Notes: generated by a model not told the origin, from the letters alone. Positions 44,411-54,521 are shown, counted from the stretch's first letter. The stretch: 64,000 nt of DNA from Candidatus Desulfosporosinus nitrosoreducens (GCF_030954495.1 NZ_JAVHUW010000064.1:98112-162111), one strand, 5' to 3'. Numbers and translations: made by a program.

Positions 44411-45904
44411 ATGCCGCGCAGATCTCAGCCTCCTCCTCAAATGGGAGCTTCTCTTTCTCCTTCTCTCAAAGATAATCTTGCCTACCTGCACGAAATACTG
44501 GAGCATTGTGATGATTTTGTGTTCCGGCCTTTTACAACCGCGGCCGATTCCTCAGGTATGCTTGTTTATTCCTCACCGGCGGCGGAGTTGAATTTTATCA
44601 GTCAAACGATCCTGCCCGCTTTGTATCGCCTTGAAATCGGACCGCAAAAAGGCTTATTTCCCAAGGCCCTCCGCCTGGCCCTGCCTTTCCTGCCCGAGAA
44701 TTCCCTTACTTTATGGTCGGAAATCCTAATTCCTTTGATGAGCGGCAGTACCCTGATTCTTATTGACGGGGCGGCTGAAGCCTTCCTGGCTATGACGGCC
44801 CGGATCGAACACCGCTCAATTGAACGCTCCGAAACGGAACCGGTAATCCGCGGGCCACAGGAAGCATTTACGGAACCTTTGGACCCTAACCTGTCCATTA
44901 TTAGAGCTCGCCTGAAAAATCCAAACTTAAAAATTGAAATCTATAAATTAGGCGAAGAATCGAAAACGGACGTTGCCCTTGTCTATCTCAACGGCAAAAT
45001 CCAACCCTCTCTCCTTGACGAGGTTAGCAGCCGTTTAACTAAGATTAAACTCCGCAGTGTTCAGGAAACCGGTTTTCTGACGGAATTCCTGTCGAAAAAA
45101 ACCTATACACCTTTTCCTTTAATTCAATCGACTGAACGGCCGGATAAAGTTGTCGCCGCCGTTATGGAGGGGCGTGCCGCTGTTTTCGCCGAAGGCAGTC
45201 CTTTCGCTCTTTTAATGCCCACAACTTTTTGGACCTATTTCCAATCCCCTGACGATTATTTTCAGCACTTTATGGTGGGCAGCATTATCCGCTGGATTCG
45301 CTATCTTTCCTACATTTTAGCGGCAACCTTGCCGGCTTTGTACTTGGCTTTTACGGTTTTTCAGCCCGATATGCTTCCTTTACGCTTTCTTTTTTCCTTA
45401 TCGGCATCCCGAGTCAACGTCCCTGTACCAACCGTGGCGGAAATCATCATTATGCTCGGGGCATTGGATATTTTTCGTGAAGCCGCCTTGCGTCTTCCCC
45501 GCACAATCGGACCGGCCATCGGTATCGTCGGCGCACTTGTTTTGGGCGAGGCCGCTGTATCTGCCGGGATTATCTCCCCCATTATGGTCATCGTGGTTGC
45601 CCTGACAGCCATTTCCACCTTTGCTGTTCCCACAGAGGACTTGCGCTCAACGGTACGCCTTTTTTCTTACCTGCTGGTAATACTCTCCTCAATTCTCGGT
45701 CTGTACGGGTTTTTACTGGGGGGGTGTACCATCCTGCTGCACGCCTCTTCCTTGGAAAGCTTAGGTGTCCCTTATTTTTCTCCGGTTTCTTCTTTACACT
45801 TAAAGGAATGGTCCGATGTTTTCTTACGGCCGCCCTGGGAAATTCTTAAAGGGAAACAACAAGTCATGAGACCCCAGGACAAGGATGGGAACAATCAGCA
45901 GTAA
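44411..45904 (+). CDS. gerKA: Spore germination protein GerKA (GerA family A subunit)
   Basis: This 497-residue protein has the soluble N-terminal GerA domain (about 1-280) and four to five C-terminal membrane segments, with family motifs GRAAVFAEGSPFALLMPTTF and SPDDYFQHFMVGSIIRWIRYLS. With the C and B subunits it forms the germinant receptor in the spore inner membrane. It leads a three-gene ger operon (A-C-B order). Such operons are usually transcribed in the forespore by sigma-G; no convincing sigma-G promoter was identified. The gerK name is by family type only. Confidence 0.92.
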   Translation: MPRRSQPPPQMGASLSPSLKDNLAYLHEILEHCDDFVFRPFTTAADSSGMLVYSSPAAELNFISQTILPALYRLEIGPQKGLFPKALRLALPFLPENSLTLWSEILIPLMSGSTLILIDGAAEAFLAMTARIEHRSIERSETEPVIRGPQEAFTEPLDPNLSIIRARLKNPNLKIEIYKLGEESKTDVALVYLNGKIQPSLLDEVSSRLTKIKLRSVQETGFLTEFLSKKTYTPFPLIQSTERPDKVVAAVMEGRAAVFAEGSPFALLMPTTFWTYFQSPDDYFQHFMVGSIIRWIRYLSYILAATLPALYLAFTVFQPDMLPLRFLFSLSASRVNVPVPTVAEIIIMLGALDIFREAALRLPRTIGPAIGIVGALVLGEAAVSAGIISPIMVIVVALTAISTFAVPTEDLRSTVRLFSYLLVILSSILGLYGFLLGGCTILLHASSLESLGVPYFSPVSSLHLKEWSDVFLRPPWEILKGKQQVMRPQDKDGNNQQ

Positions 45905-45926
45905 GTAAGGAAAGGGGGCATACCGG

Positions 45927-47111
45927 TTGTTTGCCAAGTTGAGCCGCAATACCTGTTTCCTCATTCTCATAAGCATACTTTTGCTCCTGCCTGGCTGCTG
46001 GAGCGGGCACGAATTAACCGACCGTTTAATTGTCCTGGGGATCAGTCTGGACAGTGTCAACGGAAAAATTCGCCTGACACTCCAGGGAATTCTGCCAGAA
46101 TCTTTTATTTCATCCACATCGACGCCTTCTTCGCCGACAGGAGGGGATCAATCTACCTTTTCTCTCCTTTCGGCGGATGGAAATTCTGTTCAGGATGCAA
46201 TCCAAAAAATCGATAAAATTACTCCCCGTTTTCTCTACTTCGGACACAATGCGGTTTTCTTTATTGGCGAAGACCTCGCCAAAAAGGGCCTCATGCCCTA
46301 CCTGGATTTTTTTGCCCGCAACCAATGGGGGCAGGAATCCGCCTGGATTATTATTGCCAAGGGAGGAACCGGGCAAAAGTTATTGACAACAACCAACCTC
46401 TTAGTTCGCTATCCGGCGATGGGCTTGGAAGAATTGGTGCGCAAACATCAAACTCAAATTCCAACCTTATTCAAGTTTCTGCTTAATTATCACAGCGATA
46501 GCGGATCGCAGATTCTCGTCAATGCCATTGATCTCAAAAACACAGACGCTCCGGCGGGCTTTCAAATCGATCAGCTTCTCCTTGGAACGAGCGCCCTTTT
46601 TCAAAAGGATAAGCTTACGGGCTATCTTGACGATCTTGACGGGCAAACTTACGAATGGCTGAAAAACGGTTTTCAAAACTCTCGCTTTTCCTTTACTCAA
46701 GTACCGGACCCTGGTGCTCCTCTCCTGAGTGTCATGCTTTCCGGAGACCCGGCCGTATTTCAAGTCATGACATCTCCTAAACTGAATGTTCGCCTCCAAG
46801 TAACCTGTGACTTTAATGTTACTGAAACTTCAACGAGCCACCTCAGCAGTCCGGCAGATATCAGGGCTTTGGAAAACCGGCTTGACGACGTTTTAACCCA
46901 GCGTTTCGACCAGCTTATGACCCATCTGCAGGAAAACAAAGCCGACGTTTTTAACATTGCGGAAAAAGTTCACGCCTATCATCTCCGCTCCTGGCAGGAA
47001 GTCCAGGATCACTGGCCGGATGTCTATGCCGGGCTGCCCATTGAAATTGTCGTTAACAGTCATTTTCGCAATTCAAGTGCTATGGACAAATATCCAGGTT
47101 TAAAAGAATAG
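45927..47111 (+). CDS. gerKC: Spore germination lipoprotein GerKC
   Basis: This 394-residue Ger(x)C lipoprotein has a signal peptide with lipobox LLLPGC and the start of the mature protein CWSGHELTDR, typical for the family (C-W-x-x-x-E). It should sit on the outer face of the spore inner membrane with GerKA and GerKB. Translation starts at TTG 45927 after an AAAGGGGG site, 22 bp after gerKA. Confidence 0.92.
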   Translation: MFAKLSRNTCFLILISILLLLPGCWSGHELTDRLIVLGISLDSVNGKIRLTLQGILPESFISSTSTPSSPTGGDQSTFSLLSADGNSVQDAIQKIDKITPRFLYFGHNAVFFIGEDLAKKGLMPYLDFFARNQWGQESAWIIIAKGGTGQKLLTTTNLLVRYPAMGLEELVRKHQTQIPTLFKFLLNYHSDSGSQILVNAIDLKNTDAPAGFQIDQLLLGTSALFQKDKLTGYLDDLDGQTYEWLKNGFQNSRFSFTQVPDPGAPLLSVMLSGDPAVFQVMTSPKLNVRLQVTCDFNVTETSTSHLSSPADIRALENRLDDVLTQRFDQLMTHLQENKADVFNIAEKVHAYHLRSWQEVQDHWPDVYAGLPIEIVVNSHFRNSSAMDKYPGLKE

Positions 47112-47184
47112 GCCTTGAAGGAAAAAAGAAAGAAGTCTTACATCATAGTCAGCAGATCCTTTAGCAAGCGGGAGGTGTTTTAAG

Positions 47185-48273
47185 CTGGAAGCGGGGAAAA
47201 TCTCAGAGCGTCAACTTATCGGGCTAATTGTCATTGAAGTCTTGGCTACCGGCCTGGTTTACATTCCCTCATCCCTATTGTCCAACTCTGGGCGAGATGC
47301 TTACCTCACGCTTCTTGTGAGCACAGTTCTCAGTCTTCCCGCAGTATGGCTCATCGGAAACCTCTGTAAAAAACACCCGCAAGAAAGGGCTTTGACTATT
47401 TTCAGCCAAATATTAGGCAAGCCCTTGGGAAATCTCATCGCCTTGGGGTATGCGATATTTTTCAATGTTACGGTGCTTACGATTGTCGTTCCGGGCGGAG
47501 AAATGATTAAAAGCGCTTTCATGCCCGAAACACCGATGTTCGTTTTGGTCTTCCTTTTAACTTGCCTGGCAGGATATGCTGCCTACCTTGGCTTGGAACC
47601 TTTAGCCCGTTTTAATACGTTTGTCATTCCCCTGATGATCCTGACCTTTCTTGTAATCGGCGTGGCTAATGCCAAAAATTTTAACGTCGATCAGCTGTTT
47701 CCTCCTTTGGAGCATGGGATATCCCCTGTTTTGGCGGGTATGATAACACCGATCGGTTGGTTTGATCAGGTCATTCTAGCCTTGATCTTCGCTCCGGAAG
47801 TTCGGCACATTACTAAACGAACTCTTTTGTGGACCGTAATTCTTAATGCCTTTGCTTTGGAGTATCTGATTGTCGTCCTCATACTTATTATGGGGCCAAC
47901 ATTAGCCACTTTCTACGAATTTCCTACCTTGGAGCTCACGCGGATAGCCACGGTCAGCGGAAGTATTCGCGGGTATGATGCCCTCGTGATGACAGTCTGG
48001 GTGACAGCCGTTAGTGTGAAGGCTGCCGTATGGATTTACGCGGGGATTATTCTCCTGGGAGACATTTTTCAGCTTCAAAGCCGCCGCAGCTTAGTTCCGC
48101 CCTTAGTTATCCTCCTCAGCATATCCGCCTTCCCGGGTATGGATAACATCCGGGAAATGAGCTATTATGGCAAGTCCGTTTGGAGCCAGTATGCAGTTCC
48201 GACCTTTGAAGTGGGAATCCCGTTTCTTCTCTATGTTCTTTCTTTCCTGAAACAACACAGCCCTAAGTCTTAA
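47185..48273 (+). CDS. gerKB: Spore germination permease GerKB, probable CTG start
   Basis: This protein of about 362 residues has ten membrane segments of the amino-acid-permease-like GerAB family. The family N-terminus (KISERQLIGLIVIEV) lies upstream of the first conventional start (TTG 47242). The only well-placed codon is CTG 47185, seven bases after GGAGGTG. It completes the germinant receptor operon; the B subunit binds germinant in characterised systems. Confidence 0.88.
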   Translation: MEAGKISERQLIGLIVIEVLATGLVYIPSSLLSNSGRDAYLTLLVSTVLSLPAVWLIGNLCKKHPQERALTIFSQILGKPLGNLIALGYAIFFNVTVLTIVVPGGEMIKSAFMPETPMFVLVFLLTCLAGYAAYLGLEPLARFNTFVIPLMILTFLVIGVANAKNFNVDQLFPPLEHGISPVLAGMITPIGWFDQVILALIFAPEVRHITKRTLLWTVILNAFALEYLIVVLILIMGPTLATFYEFPTLELTRIATVSGSIRGYDALVMTVWVTAVSVKAAVWIYAGIILLGDIFQLQSRRSLVPPLVILLSISAFPGMDNIREMSYYGKSVWSQYAVPTFEVGIPFLLYVLSFLKQHSPKS

Positions 48274-48320
48274 AGCGTCATTATCCCGTACATTGACCCG
48301 AAAGGTGGACTCTTTAAACA

Positions 48321-48557
48321 ATGGCGGTAATCTTGGTTTTATTAGGATTCGGCCTTATGGCCTTAATTCAAGTGCCACCTTTATGGCAAAAAAAAAGGTG
48401 GGGAGATTGCAAAGTTTATGGTGTCATCTACTTGTTAGCCTTGTTTACCGCTATTTCTTACGCTCTTAATTGGCCGATATTCAGCCCTGTGAAGCTTTTG
48501 ACCCTTTTGATGAATACAATCTACCAATATCTTGGCTACCATGTGCCGCCTCAGTAA
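48321..48557 (+). CDS. Small membrane protein at the end of the ger operon
   Basis: This 78-residue protein has two membrane segments (about residues 3-18 and 32-50) and no recognised domain. It starts 47 bp after gerKB on the same strand and before the operon terminator, so it is probably cotranscribed. A short fourth gene of this kind (GerD- or GerK-associated) is known in some receptor operons, but I cannot link it to a named family. Confidence 0.65.
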   Translation: MAVILVLLGFGLMALIQVPPLWQKKRWGDCKVYGVIYLLALFTAISYALNWPIFSPVKLLTLLMNTIYQYLGYHVPPQ

Positions 48558-48582
48558 TTAATCATGAACCTATACAAGTGTA

Positions 48583-48615
48583 AAGCACCTGCTCATTGAT
48601 AGGCAGATGCTTTAC
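48583..48615. terminator. Terminator between ger operon and aminotransferase
   Basis: Arms AAAGCACCTG and CAGATGCTTT pair with one mismatch, followed by ACTTTACTTACTTT. It separates convergent transcription units. Confidence 0.65.
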
Positions 48616-48778
48616 TTTACTTACTTTATTTTGTTTAGCCCCGATTTTAATGGTTTTCCTTGACTCTATTTTCATCTCTTCCATTTATTCGGACCATAAA
48701 CTAATTTTACACTTTTTGAATCCTGCTAATCTTGCCACCCTAATAATTTCATTCAGAGTCTAAATTAACTTATTTAGT

Positions 48779-49963
48779 CTATTTAATCTCTGCAATTAAG
48801 GCTTTAAAGCCTGGCAAAGCTTTCTCAATAGTTCTATAAGCAACACAGTAAGCAATTCTCACATAACCAGGGCAACCGAAGGCGGTTCCGGGAACAATAA
48901 GAATGTTTTTCTCTTTGGCCAGGTTGCAAAATTCCACATCACTCTCAATAGGAGTTTTAACAAACAGGTAAAACGCCCCTTCAGGTTTGATACATTCATA
49001 GCCGTAAGATACAAGGTTATTATACAAAAGTTCCCGATTCTTATTGTAAGTATCGACATCCACTTTAGCATCCAAGCATTTAGCAACGACACGTTGGAAT
49101 AGAGACGGGGCATTGACATAACCTAAGATGCGATTGGCGATGTTCGCCGCAACTATGATATTTTCAAAATCCGCCGCCTGATTCGGAATGACAAGGTAGC
49201 CAATCCTTTCGCCGGGCAGAGAAAGGGACTTGCTGAAAGAATAGCCGATAATTGTATTGGCGTAATATTTGGACAGATAAGGTACATTGGCATTATCATA
49301 AGCCAATTCGCGATAGGGCTCATCAGAAACAAGATAAATATCCGTCCCAAATTCTTTTTGTTTCTCTCTTAATATGTCCGCGAGTTTAACAATCGTTTCT
49401 TCCGAGTAAATAACGCCTGTCGGATTATTGGGGGAATTGATAATCACAGCTTTAGTTTTCGGGGTGATTTTTTGTTTGAATTCTTCCAGGTTGGGCTGAA
49501 AATTAAGGGTATTGGGAGATATTATAACGAGCTCACCTTCGTAGTTTTTGACATAACTGCGGTATTCCCCAAAAAAGGGAGCAAAAGTAATCACTTCATC
49601 TCCCGGATTGAGCAAGGTTTTGAAGATAACATTTAAGCCACCTGCCGCTCCAACCGTCATAAGTATGTTTTGAGGCAAAAAAGTGGTGCCAAATTTATTG
49701 TTGAGCGATTGGGCTATGGCAGCTCTCACCTCTTCAAAGCCTGAGTTGTTCATGTAACCGTGAACACTTATGGAATTTTCGGTATTTAAGATCTCCAGAA
49801 TTGCCTGCTTAACTTCCTCAGGTGGTTCGACACTTGGATTCCCAAGGCTAAAATCAAAAACATTTTCCGCGCCGTGGATTCCTGCCAAGCGTTTTCCTTC
49901 CTCAAACATTGCCCGAATGATCGAACTGTTTTGGACTTGCTCCTGCATTTTATTGGATATCAT
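48779..49963 (-). CDS. Class I/II pyridoxal-phosphate aminotransferase (aspartate aminotransferase-like)
   Basis: This 394-residue enzyme has the PLP lysine in YSFSKSLSLPGERIG, the NSPNNPTGVIYS loop and SDEPYRELAYD. It belongs to the class I/II aminotransferases, with aspartate or related amino acids as likely substrates. The ATG at 49963 after GAAAGGTG is preferred over the GTG at 49972. It is monocistronic. Confidence 0.92.
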   Translation of the reverse strand: MISNKMQEQVQNSSIIRAMFEEGKRLAGIHGAENVFDFSLGNPSVEPPEEVKQAILEILNTENSISVHGYMNNSGFEEVRAAIAQSLNNKFGTTFLPQNILMTVGAAGGLNVIFKTLLNPGDEVITFAPFFGEYRSYVKNYEGELVIISPNTLNFQPNLEEFKQKITPKTKAVIINSPNNPTGVIYSEETIVKLADILREKQKEFGTDIYLVSDEPYRELAYDNANVPYLSKYYANTIIGYSFSKSLSLPGERIGYLVIPNQAADFENIIVAANIANRILGYVNAPSLFQRVVAKCLDAKVDVDTYNKNRELLYNNLVSYGYECIKPEGAFYLFVKTPIESDVEFCNLAKEKNILIVPGTAFGCPGYVRIAYCVAYRTIEKALPGFKALIAEIK

Positions 49964-50388
49964 GGTCTTCACCTTTCTTCAGTAAGTTATCGTTGACCCA
50001 GTTCTTGTTTGGTTGTATGTAAACGGTGGACTTCCTTTTCATTTAGTTTAATGGTTTCTCAATTTATGTCAACTAGTAAACGTTAAAGATATTTCCAAAA
50101 GGATACATCAAAGCCAGGGACTCCATCCGAGATGGCCCTGGCTTTCTTTGTCCTGTCTGAAAGCAGAAACTTCGTTTGCCTACTTTTTCCGGCCTACGTT
50201 CAACTGGACAGCCGCCTTCGCCCAAATATCCCTTCCCGCCATCCTTGGCTCCAGGGACACTTGGACAGCCACGTCCGGTGCTTCTCAGCTCCGCTAATCC
50301 ATGCGCAAGCAGTGTCTTCGGACTGCAGCCAAGTTTTCTTTACAGAACATATTGTTTAAAGTTTTCCTAAACTTTAATCCGACCAGTT
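49964..50388. other. Intergenic region of about 425 bp
   Basis: It holds a terminator at 50111-50150. From 50160 to 50388 there is a less AT-rich stretch with two copies of GGACAGCC about 65 bp apart and a GCAGT/ACTGC hairpin near 50310-50330. No gene or remnant could be supported. Confidence 0.4.
50111..50150 (-). terminator. Terminator of the polyamine operon
   Basis: Arms AAAGCCAGGG and complement surround an ATC-rich loop with a second short stem. It is downstream of the 82-residue gene on the minus strand, although the T-run is stronger on the plus strand. Confidence 0.6.
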
Positions 50389-50637
50389 TCAAATTCCTTG
50401 AGCCCATTTTTTTTGGGAAAAAATCAGGCGCTGAATATGATCGCTGTAAGAATTTCTTGACTTCGTCAAAATATCTGTCCATTCCTCGTTAGAAAACAAG
50501 GCTGTCATCAGAGATGGGTCTTCTGCAAGCAAACGATATTTACTCGGATAAGCTGCCTCGATCACGTCTAGAATTCCTTCCGGAAAATCTTGAACATACT
50601 TTTTCTTCGTTTTCCTGTAGTCTACTAAATCATACAT
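50389..50637 (-). CDS. Uncharacterised 82-residue protein in the polyamine operon
   Basis: This small soluble, basic and aromatic-rich protein has no membrane segment and no motif I recognise. The ATG at 50637 follows TGAGGT at suitable spacing. It is 41 bp downstream of the carboxynorspermidine decarboxylase gene and probably cotranscribed with it. Confidence 0.6.
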   Translation of the reverse strand: MYDLVDYRKTKKKYVQDFPEGILDVIEAAYPSKYRLLAEDPSLMTALFSNEEWTDILTKSRNSYSDHIQRLIFSQKKWAQGI

Positions 50638-50678
50638 AAAATACCTCACCAGCTGGCTGCCTGTTTACAACCAAATTC

Positions 50679-51815
50679 TCAGGATAGTCGGGTCTTAAAA
50701 TCTTCATAACCAAACTTTCTGATAACCTTAATGCCTTGCTCTGCCTTAAAACAGGCAATGGACGGAAGATTGACACCATTAAACATATTGTTCTTGACCA
50801 TAGTATAGTGGGCCATGTCACAAAATACAAGTCTTTCACCGATTTTTAATGGTTTTTTGAAAGAATAGTCGCCAATAACGTCCCCAGCAAGGCAAGTAGG
50901 ACCACCAAGCCGATAGGTATAGGGATATTCCCCCGGTTTGCCCGCAGCAATAATATTAGGTCTGTAAGGCATTTCCAGTACGTCCGGCATATGACATGCC
51001 GCTGAGGTATCCAAAATGGCAATCTCCATGCCATTGTCCACAATGTCGAGAACACTGGCTACTAAATAGCCTGTATTTAAAGCTACGGCCTCACCCGGCT
51101 CCAAGTAGACCGCTACTCCATATTTATCTTGAAGAAACTGTATGGTCTGAACCAAGGTCTCAAGATCATAATCGGGCCTGGTAATATGATGCCCGCCGCC
51201 CAAATTAAGCCACTTCATGGTTTTTATATATTGCCCGAACTTCTGGTCAACAACCTTCACAGTGCGCTCAAGGGTATCCGAATTCTGCTCACACAGGGTA
51301 TGAAAATGCAGACCTTCAATGCCCTCAAGCTCCTCGGGCCGGAAATTGGCCAGCGTCACACCAAGTCTGGAATACTGGTAGCAAGGATTATAAATAGGGG
51401 TCTCTATCTCGGAATATTCCGGGTTGATGCGGAGGCCGCAGCTTATTTTCTTGCTTTGTCCGTTTACTCTGTGCTTAAACTTCTGCCATTGAGTAAAGGA
51501 ATTGAAAGTAATGTGATCGCAATGGGCGAGAATACCCTCAAAATCCTCTTCGACATAAGCCGGTGCATAAATATGAACTTCTTTTCCCATTTCCTCATGA
51601 CCCAGCCGGGCCTCAAACAAAGAACTTGCCGTGACGCCTTTAAGATACTTGCCGATCAAAGGAAACAGGGAATACATTGAGAAGCCTTTTAAAGCAAGGA
51701 GAATACTGCATCCCGTGCGCTGTTGCACGGAATGCAGTATTTCAAGATTTCTGAGAAGCAAGCGTTCATCCACAATATAACAGGGGGAAGGCAGGGCACT
51801 GACGTCAATGTCCAT
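50679..51815 (-). CDS. nspC: Carboxynorspermidine decarboxylase
   Basis: This 378-residue PLP enzyme of the alanine-racemase fold has the PLP lysine in LLALKGFSM, and the C-terminal CDMAHYTMVKNNMFNG typical of NspC. It removes CO2 from carboxyspermidine or carboxynorspermidine, the last step of the alternative polyamine pathway. It follows the partner dehydrogenase by 9 bp. Confidence 0.93.
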   Translation of the reverse strand: MDIDVSALPSPCYIVDERLLLRNLEILHSVQQRTGCSILLALKGFSMYSLFPLIGKYLKGVTASSLFEARLGHEEMGKEVHIYAPAYVEEDFEGILAHCDHITFNSFTQWQKFKHRVNGQSKKISCGLRINPEYSEIETPIYNPCYQYSRLGVTLANFRPEELEGIEGLHFHTLCEQNSDTLERTVKVVDQKFGQYIKTMKWLNLGGGHHITRPDYDLETLVQTIQFLQDKYGVAVYLEPGEAVALNTGYLVASVLDIVDNGMEIAILDTSAACHMPDVLEMPYRPNIIAAGKPGEYPYTYRLGGPTCLAGDVIGDYSFKKPLKIGERLVFCDMAHYTMVKNNMFNGVNLPSIACFKAEQGIKVIRKFGYEDFKTRLS

Positions 51816-51824
51816 TTATACACC

Positions 51825-53024
51825 TCAATCAAGGAGAGTTGGCAAGAAACTTTCCTGCCACGGCAAACCGCATTTATTTAAGGCTTCCATAAAAGGATCG
51901 GGATCAAATTCTTCCACGTTGAAGACACCGGGTTTTTTCCAGAGACCTTTGAGCATGAGCATGGCTCCAATCATAGCCGGAACCCCTGTGGTATAGGAAA
52001 TAGCCTGAGAGCCAACCTCCGCGTAACATTCCTGATGATCGCAAACATTATAGACGTAATAAGTTCTGGGCTTTCCGTCCTTAATCCCTTGCATAATACA
52101 GCCGATATTCGTTTTTCCTTTCGTTCTCGGTCCCAGAGATGCCGGATCGGGAAGGATAGCTTTTAAAAACTGCAAAGGAATGATTTGCCGTCCCTCAAAT
52201 TCGATAGGTTCAATTGAGGTCATGCCAACGTTTTCCAGGACATGTAAGTGGTTGAGATAATTATCCGAAAAGGTCATCCAAAATCTAATGCGCTTAATTC
52301 CTTTGATATGAATTGCCAGGGACTCCAGTTCTTCATGATACATCAGGTAAATACTTTTGGGACCGATTTCCGGGAGGTCATAGACTTTTTTCACGGAAAG
52401 AGGCGCTGTTTCCACCCAGGAACCGTTTTCAAAGTACCGGCCATTCGCCGTAATTTCCCGAATATTAATCTCAGGATTAAAATTCGTGGCGAAAGGATAA
52501 CCATGATCACCGGCATTGGCATCTACAATATCAATGGAATGGATTTCATCAAAATAATGTTTCTGAGCATAGGCGCAAAAAACCCCCGTAACTCCAGGAT
52601 CAAAACCGCTGCCCAGCAAGGCGGTCAACCCTGCCTGAGCAAATTTTTCCCGATAGGCCCATTGCCATTTGTATTCAAATTTTGCGACATCGGGGGGTTC
52701 ATAATTTGCAGTATCCAAATAGTCGACACCCGTGGCCAAACAAGCGTCCATAATCGTCAAGTCCTGATAAGGGAGCGCAAGGTTCATAACAATATCCGGT
52801 TTAAAGCTCTTGATCAGGTTAATGACCTCTTCGGTATAATCGGCATCAAGCTGAGCCGTATGAATTTTAGTGCGACTTCCCGCCAATTTATTTTTGATCT
52901 CTTCACACTTTTCCAAAGTTCTGCTTGCAATACAAATTTCTTCGAAGACATCCGGATTTTGACAGCATTTATGAATTGCAACACTGGCAACTCCACCAGC
53001 CCCAATAATCAACGCTTTTCCCAT
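51825..53024 (-). CDS. Carboxy(nor)spermidine dehydrogenase (saccharopine dehydrogenase family)
   Basis: This 399-residue enzyme has an N-terminal Rossmann motif ALIIGAGGVASVA and a saccharopine-dehydrogenase-family C-terminal domain. It condenses aspartate semialdehyde with putrescine or diaminopropane and reduces the product with NADPH. The assignment follows from being directly upstream of nspC. The ATG at 53024 after AAGGAGGT is preferred over one at 53072. Confidence 0.9.
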   Translation of the reverse strand: MGKALIIGAGGVASVAIHKCCQNPDVFEEICIASRTLEKCEEIKNKLAGSRTKIHTAQLDADYTEEVINLIKSFKPDIVMNLALPYQDLTIMDACLATGVDYLDTANYEPPDVAKFEYKWQWAYREKFAQAGLTALLGSGFDPGVTGVFCAYAQKHYFDEIHSIDIVDANAGDHGYPFATNFNPEINIREITANGRYFENGSWVETAPLSVKKVYDLPEIGPKSIYLMYHEELESLAIHIKGIKRIRFWMTFSDNYLNHLHVLENVGMTSIEPIEFEGRQIIPLQFLKAILPDPASLGPRTKGKTNIGCIMQGIKDGKPRTYYVYNVCDHQECYAEVGSQAISYTTGVPAMIGAMLMLKGLWKKPGVFNVEEFDPDPFMEALNKCGLPWQESFLPTLLD

Positions 53025-53114
53025 TATCAGCAACCTCCTTAAAACACTTTTACAGCAATGCAAATTATACATAAACCACTAAAAATTATCAATAAAAATA
53101 TAGAAAAATGCAGA

Positions 53115-53160
53115 AAAACAAGGAATGGATTTGACAAACCCATCCCTTGTTTTAATATAA
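53115..53160 (-). terminator. Terminator between dapL and the polyamine genes
   Basis: The stem AAAACAAGG-ATGG with its complement and a loop near TTTGAC; A/T-rich on both flanks. It separates dapL from the polyamine operon, so the latter should have its own promoter in the 90 bp that follow. Confidence 0.7.
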
Positions 53161-53194
53161 CCTTTTAAAAAGCCAGTTATTAAATTATTTTCCT

Positions 53195-54427
53195 TTACAT
53201 TCTCGTTTTGATCCGTTCAATCGCCCGCAGAGTATTTTCCCGTGTGCCAAAAGCGGTTAAACGGAAATATCCTTCCCCATTGGCGCCAAAGCCGGCCCCC
53301 GGTGTACCTACCACATTGGCCTTGGTCATTAATTTATCGAAAAACTCCCAAGAACCCATATCATTGGGTGTTTTCAGCCAGATATAGGGCGCGTTGACTC
53401 CACCAAAAACCTTATAACCAGCCTCTTGTAAGCCTTCACGAATGATGCGGGCGTTCTCCATATAATAATTGATCGTTTCCCTGACTTGCTGCTGCCCTTC
53501 TTCCGAGAATACGGCAACTGCCGCAGCCTGTACCGGGTAAGATACTCCATTAAACTTCGTAGTTTGCCTTCTCAGCCAAAGCTGATTGAGACTATAAGCT
53601 TCGCCTTTAGAATCGTAGACTTTAACTTCCTTGGGTACGATCGTATAGGCGCAGCGCGTTCCGGTAAAACCTGCCGTCTTGGAGAAGCTGCGGAACTCCA
53701 CAGCGACCTCACGGGCGCCTTCAATCTCAAAAATGCTGTGGGGAACACCCTCTTCTTGAATATAAGACTCGTAAGCCGCATCGAACAAAAGAATGGAGCG
53801 ATTCTCCCGGGCGTAATCCACCCATTGTTTCAATTCCTCCCGCGAAAGGGTCATCCCGGTTGGGTTATTCGGAAAACAGAGATAAATCATATCGACGCGC
53901 GTCTTAGGCAAGGAGGGCTTCATGCCGTTTTCCTCAGTGCAAGGAAGATATATAATCTTGCCGTACTGTCCTTTCTCAGGATCGAACATCCCGGTTCGCC
54001 CCGCCATGACATTGCTGTCGACATAAACCGGATACACCGGATCAGTCACTGCCATAATGTTATCGGTTCCGAAAAGCTCCTGGAAATTTGCCGTATCACT
54101 TTTCGCTCCGTCACTGATAAAGACTTCATCGTCAGAAATCTCCACGCCACGCGGGGTAAAATCATGGGCGATAATTTTTTCGGTTAAGAACTTGTAGCCT
54201 TGTTCCGGGCCGTAGCCGCGAAACGTTTCCGCTTTACCCATCTCTTCAACACCTTGATGCATCGCCGCAATAACTGCCGGCGGCAAAGGGCGGGTTACAT
54301 CGCCGATCCCCAGGCGAATAATATCCGCCTCAGGATTAGCGGTCTTAAATTGGTTCACTCTGCGGGCTATTTCAGAAAAAAGATAGCTTCCGGGTAACTT
54401 TAAATAGTTTTCGTTTACAAGTGCCAT
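53195..54427 (-). CDS. dapL: LL-diaminopimelate aminotransferase
   Basis: This 410-residue enzyme has exactly the usual DapL length, starting MALVNENYLKLPGSYLF. The PLP lysine lies in FRSFSKTAGFTGTR and the NNPTG loop is present. It converts tetrahydrodipicolinate directly to LL-diaminopimelate for lysine and peptidoglycan. The ATG at 54427 after AAGGAG is preferred. No lysine riboswitch is visible in the short upstream gap. Confidence 0.95.
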   Translation of the reverse strand: MALVNENYLKLPGSYLFSEIARRVNQFKTANPEADIIRLGIGDVTRPLPPAVIAAMHQGVEEMGKAETFRGYGPEQGYKFLTEKIIAHDFTPRGVEISDDEVFISDGAKSDTANFQELFGTDNIMAVTDPVYPVYVDSNVMAGRTGMFDPEKGQYGKIIYLPCTEENGMKPSLPKTRVDMIYLCFPNNPTGMTLSREELKQWVDYARENRSILLFDAAYESYIQEEGVPHSIFEIEGAREVAVEFRSFSKTAGFTGTRCAYTIVPKEVKVYDSKGEAYSLNQLWLRRQTTKFNGVSYPVQAAAVAVFSEEGQQQVRETINYYMENARIIREGLQEAGYKVFGGVNAPYIWLKTPNDMGSWEFFDKLMTKANVVGTPGAGFGANGEGYFRLTAFGTRENTLRAIERIKTRM

Positions 54428-54521
54428 GTATCCAAACTCCTTCGTCAAATTCAGGTTATGTTGTTACAAATTATATTTATTCGCTGGAGATTTTGCAACT
54501 CTATTGGCGATGTATACAATT

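Noticed and set aside
51129..53042. Long plus-strand frames opposite the polyamine genes
   Set aside because: These are antisense shadows of two clear enzyme genes.
54428..54521. Lysine riboswitch ahead of dapL
   Set aside because: The upstream gap is too short and shows no L-box elements.
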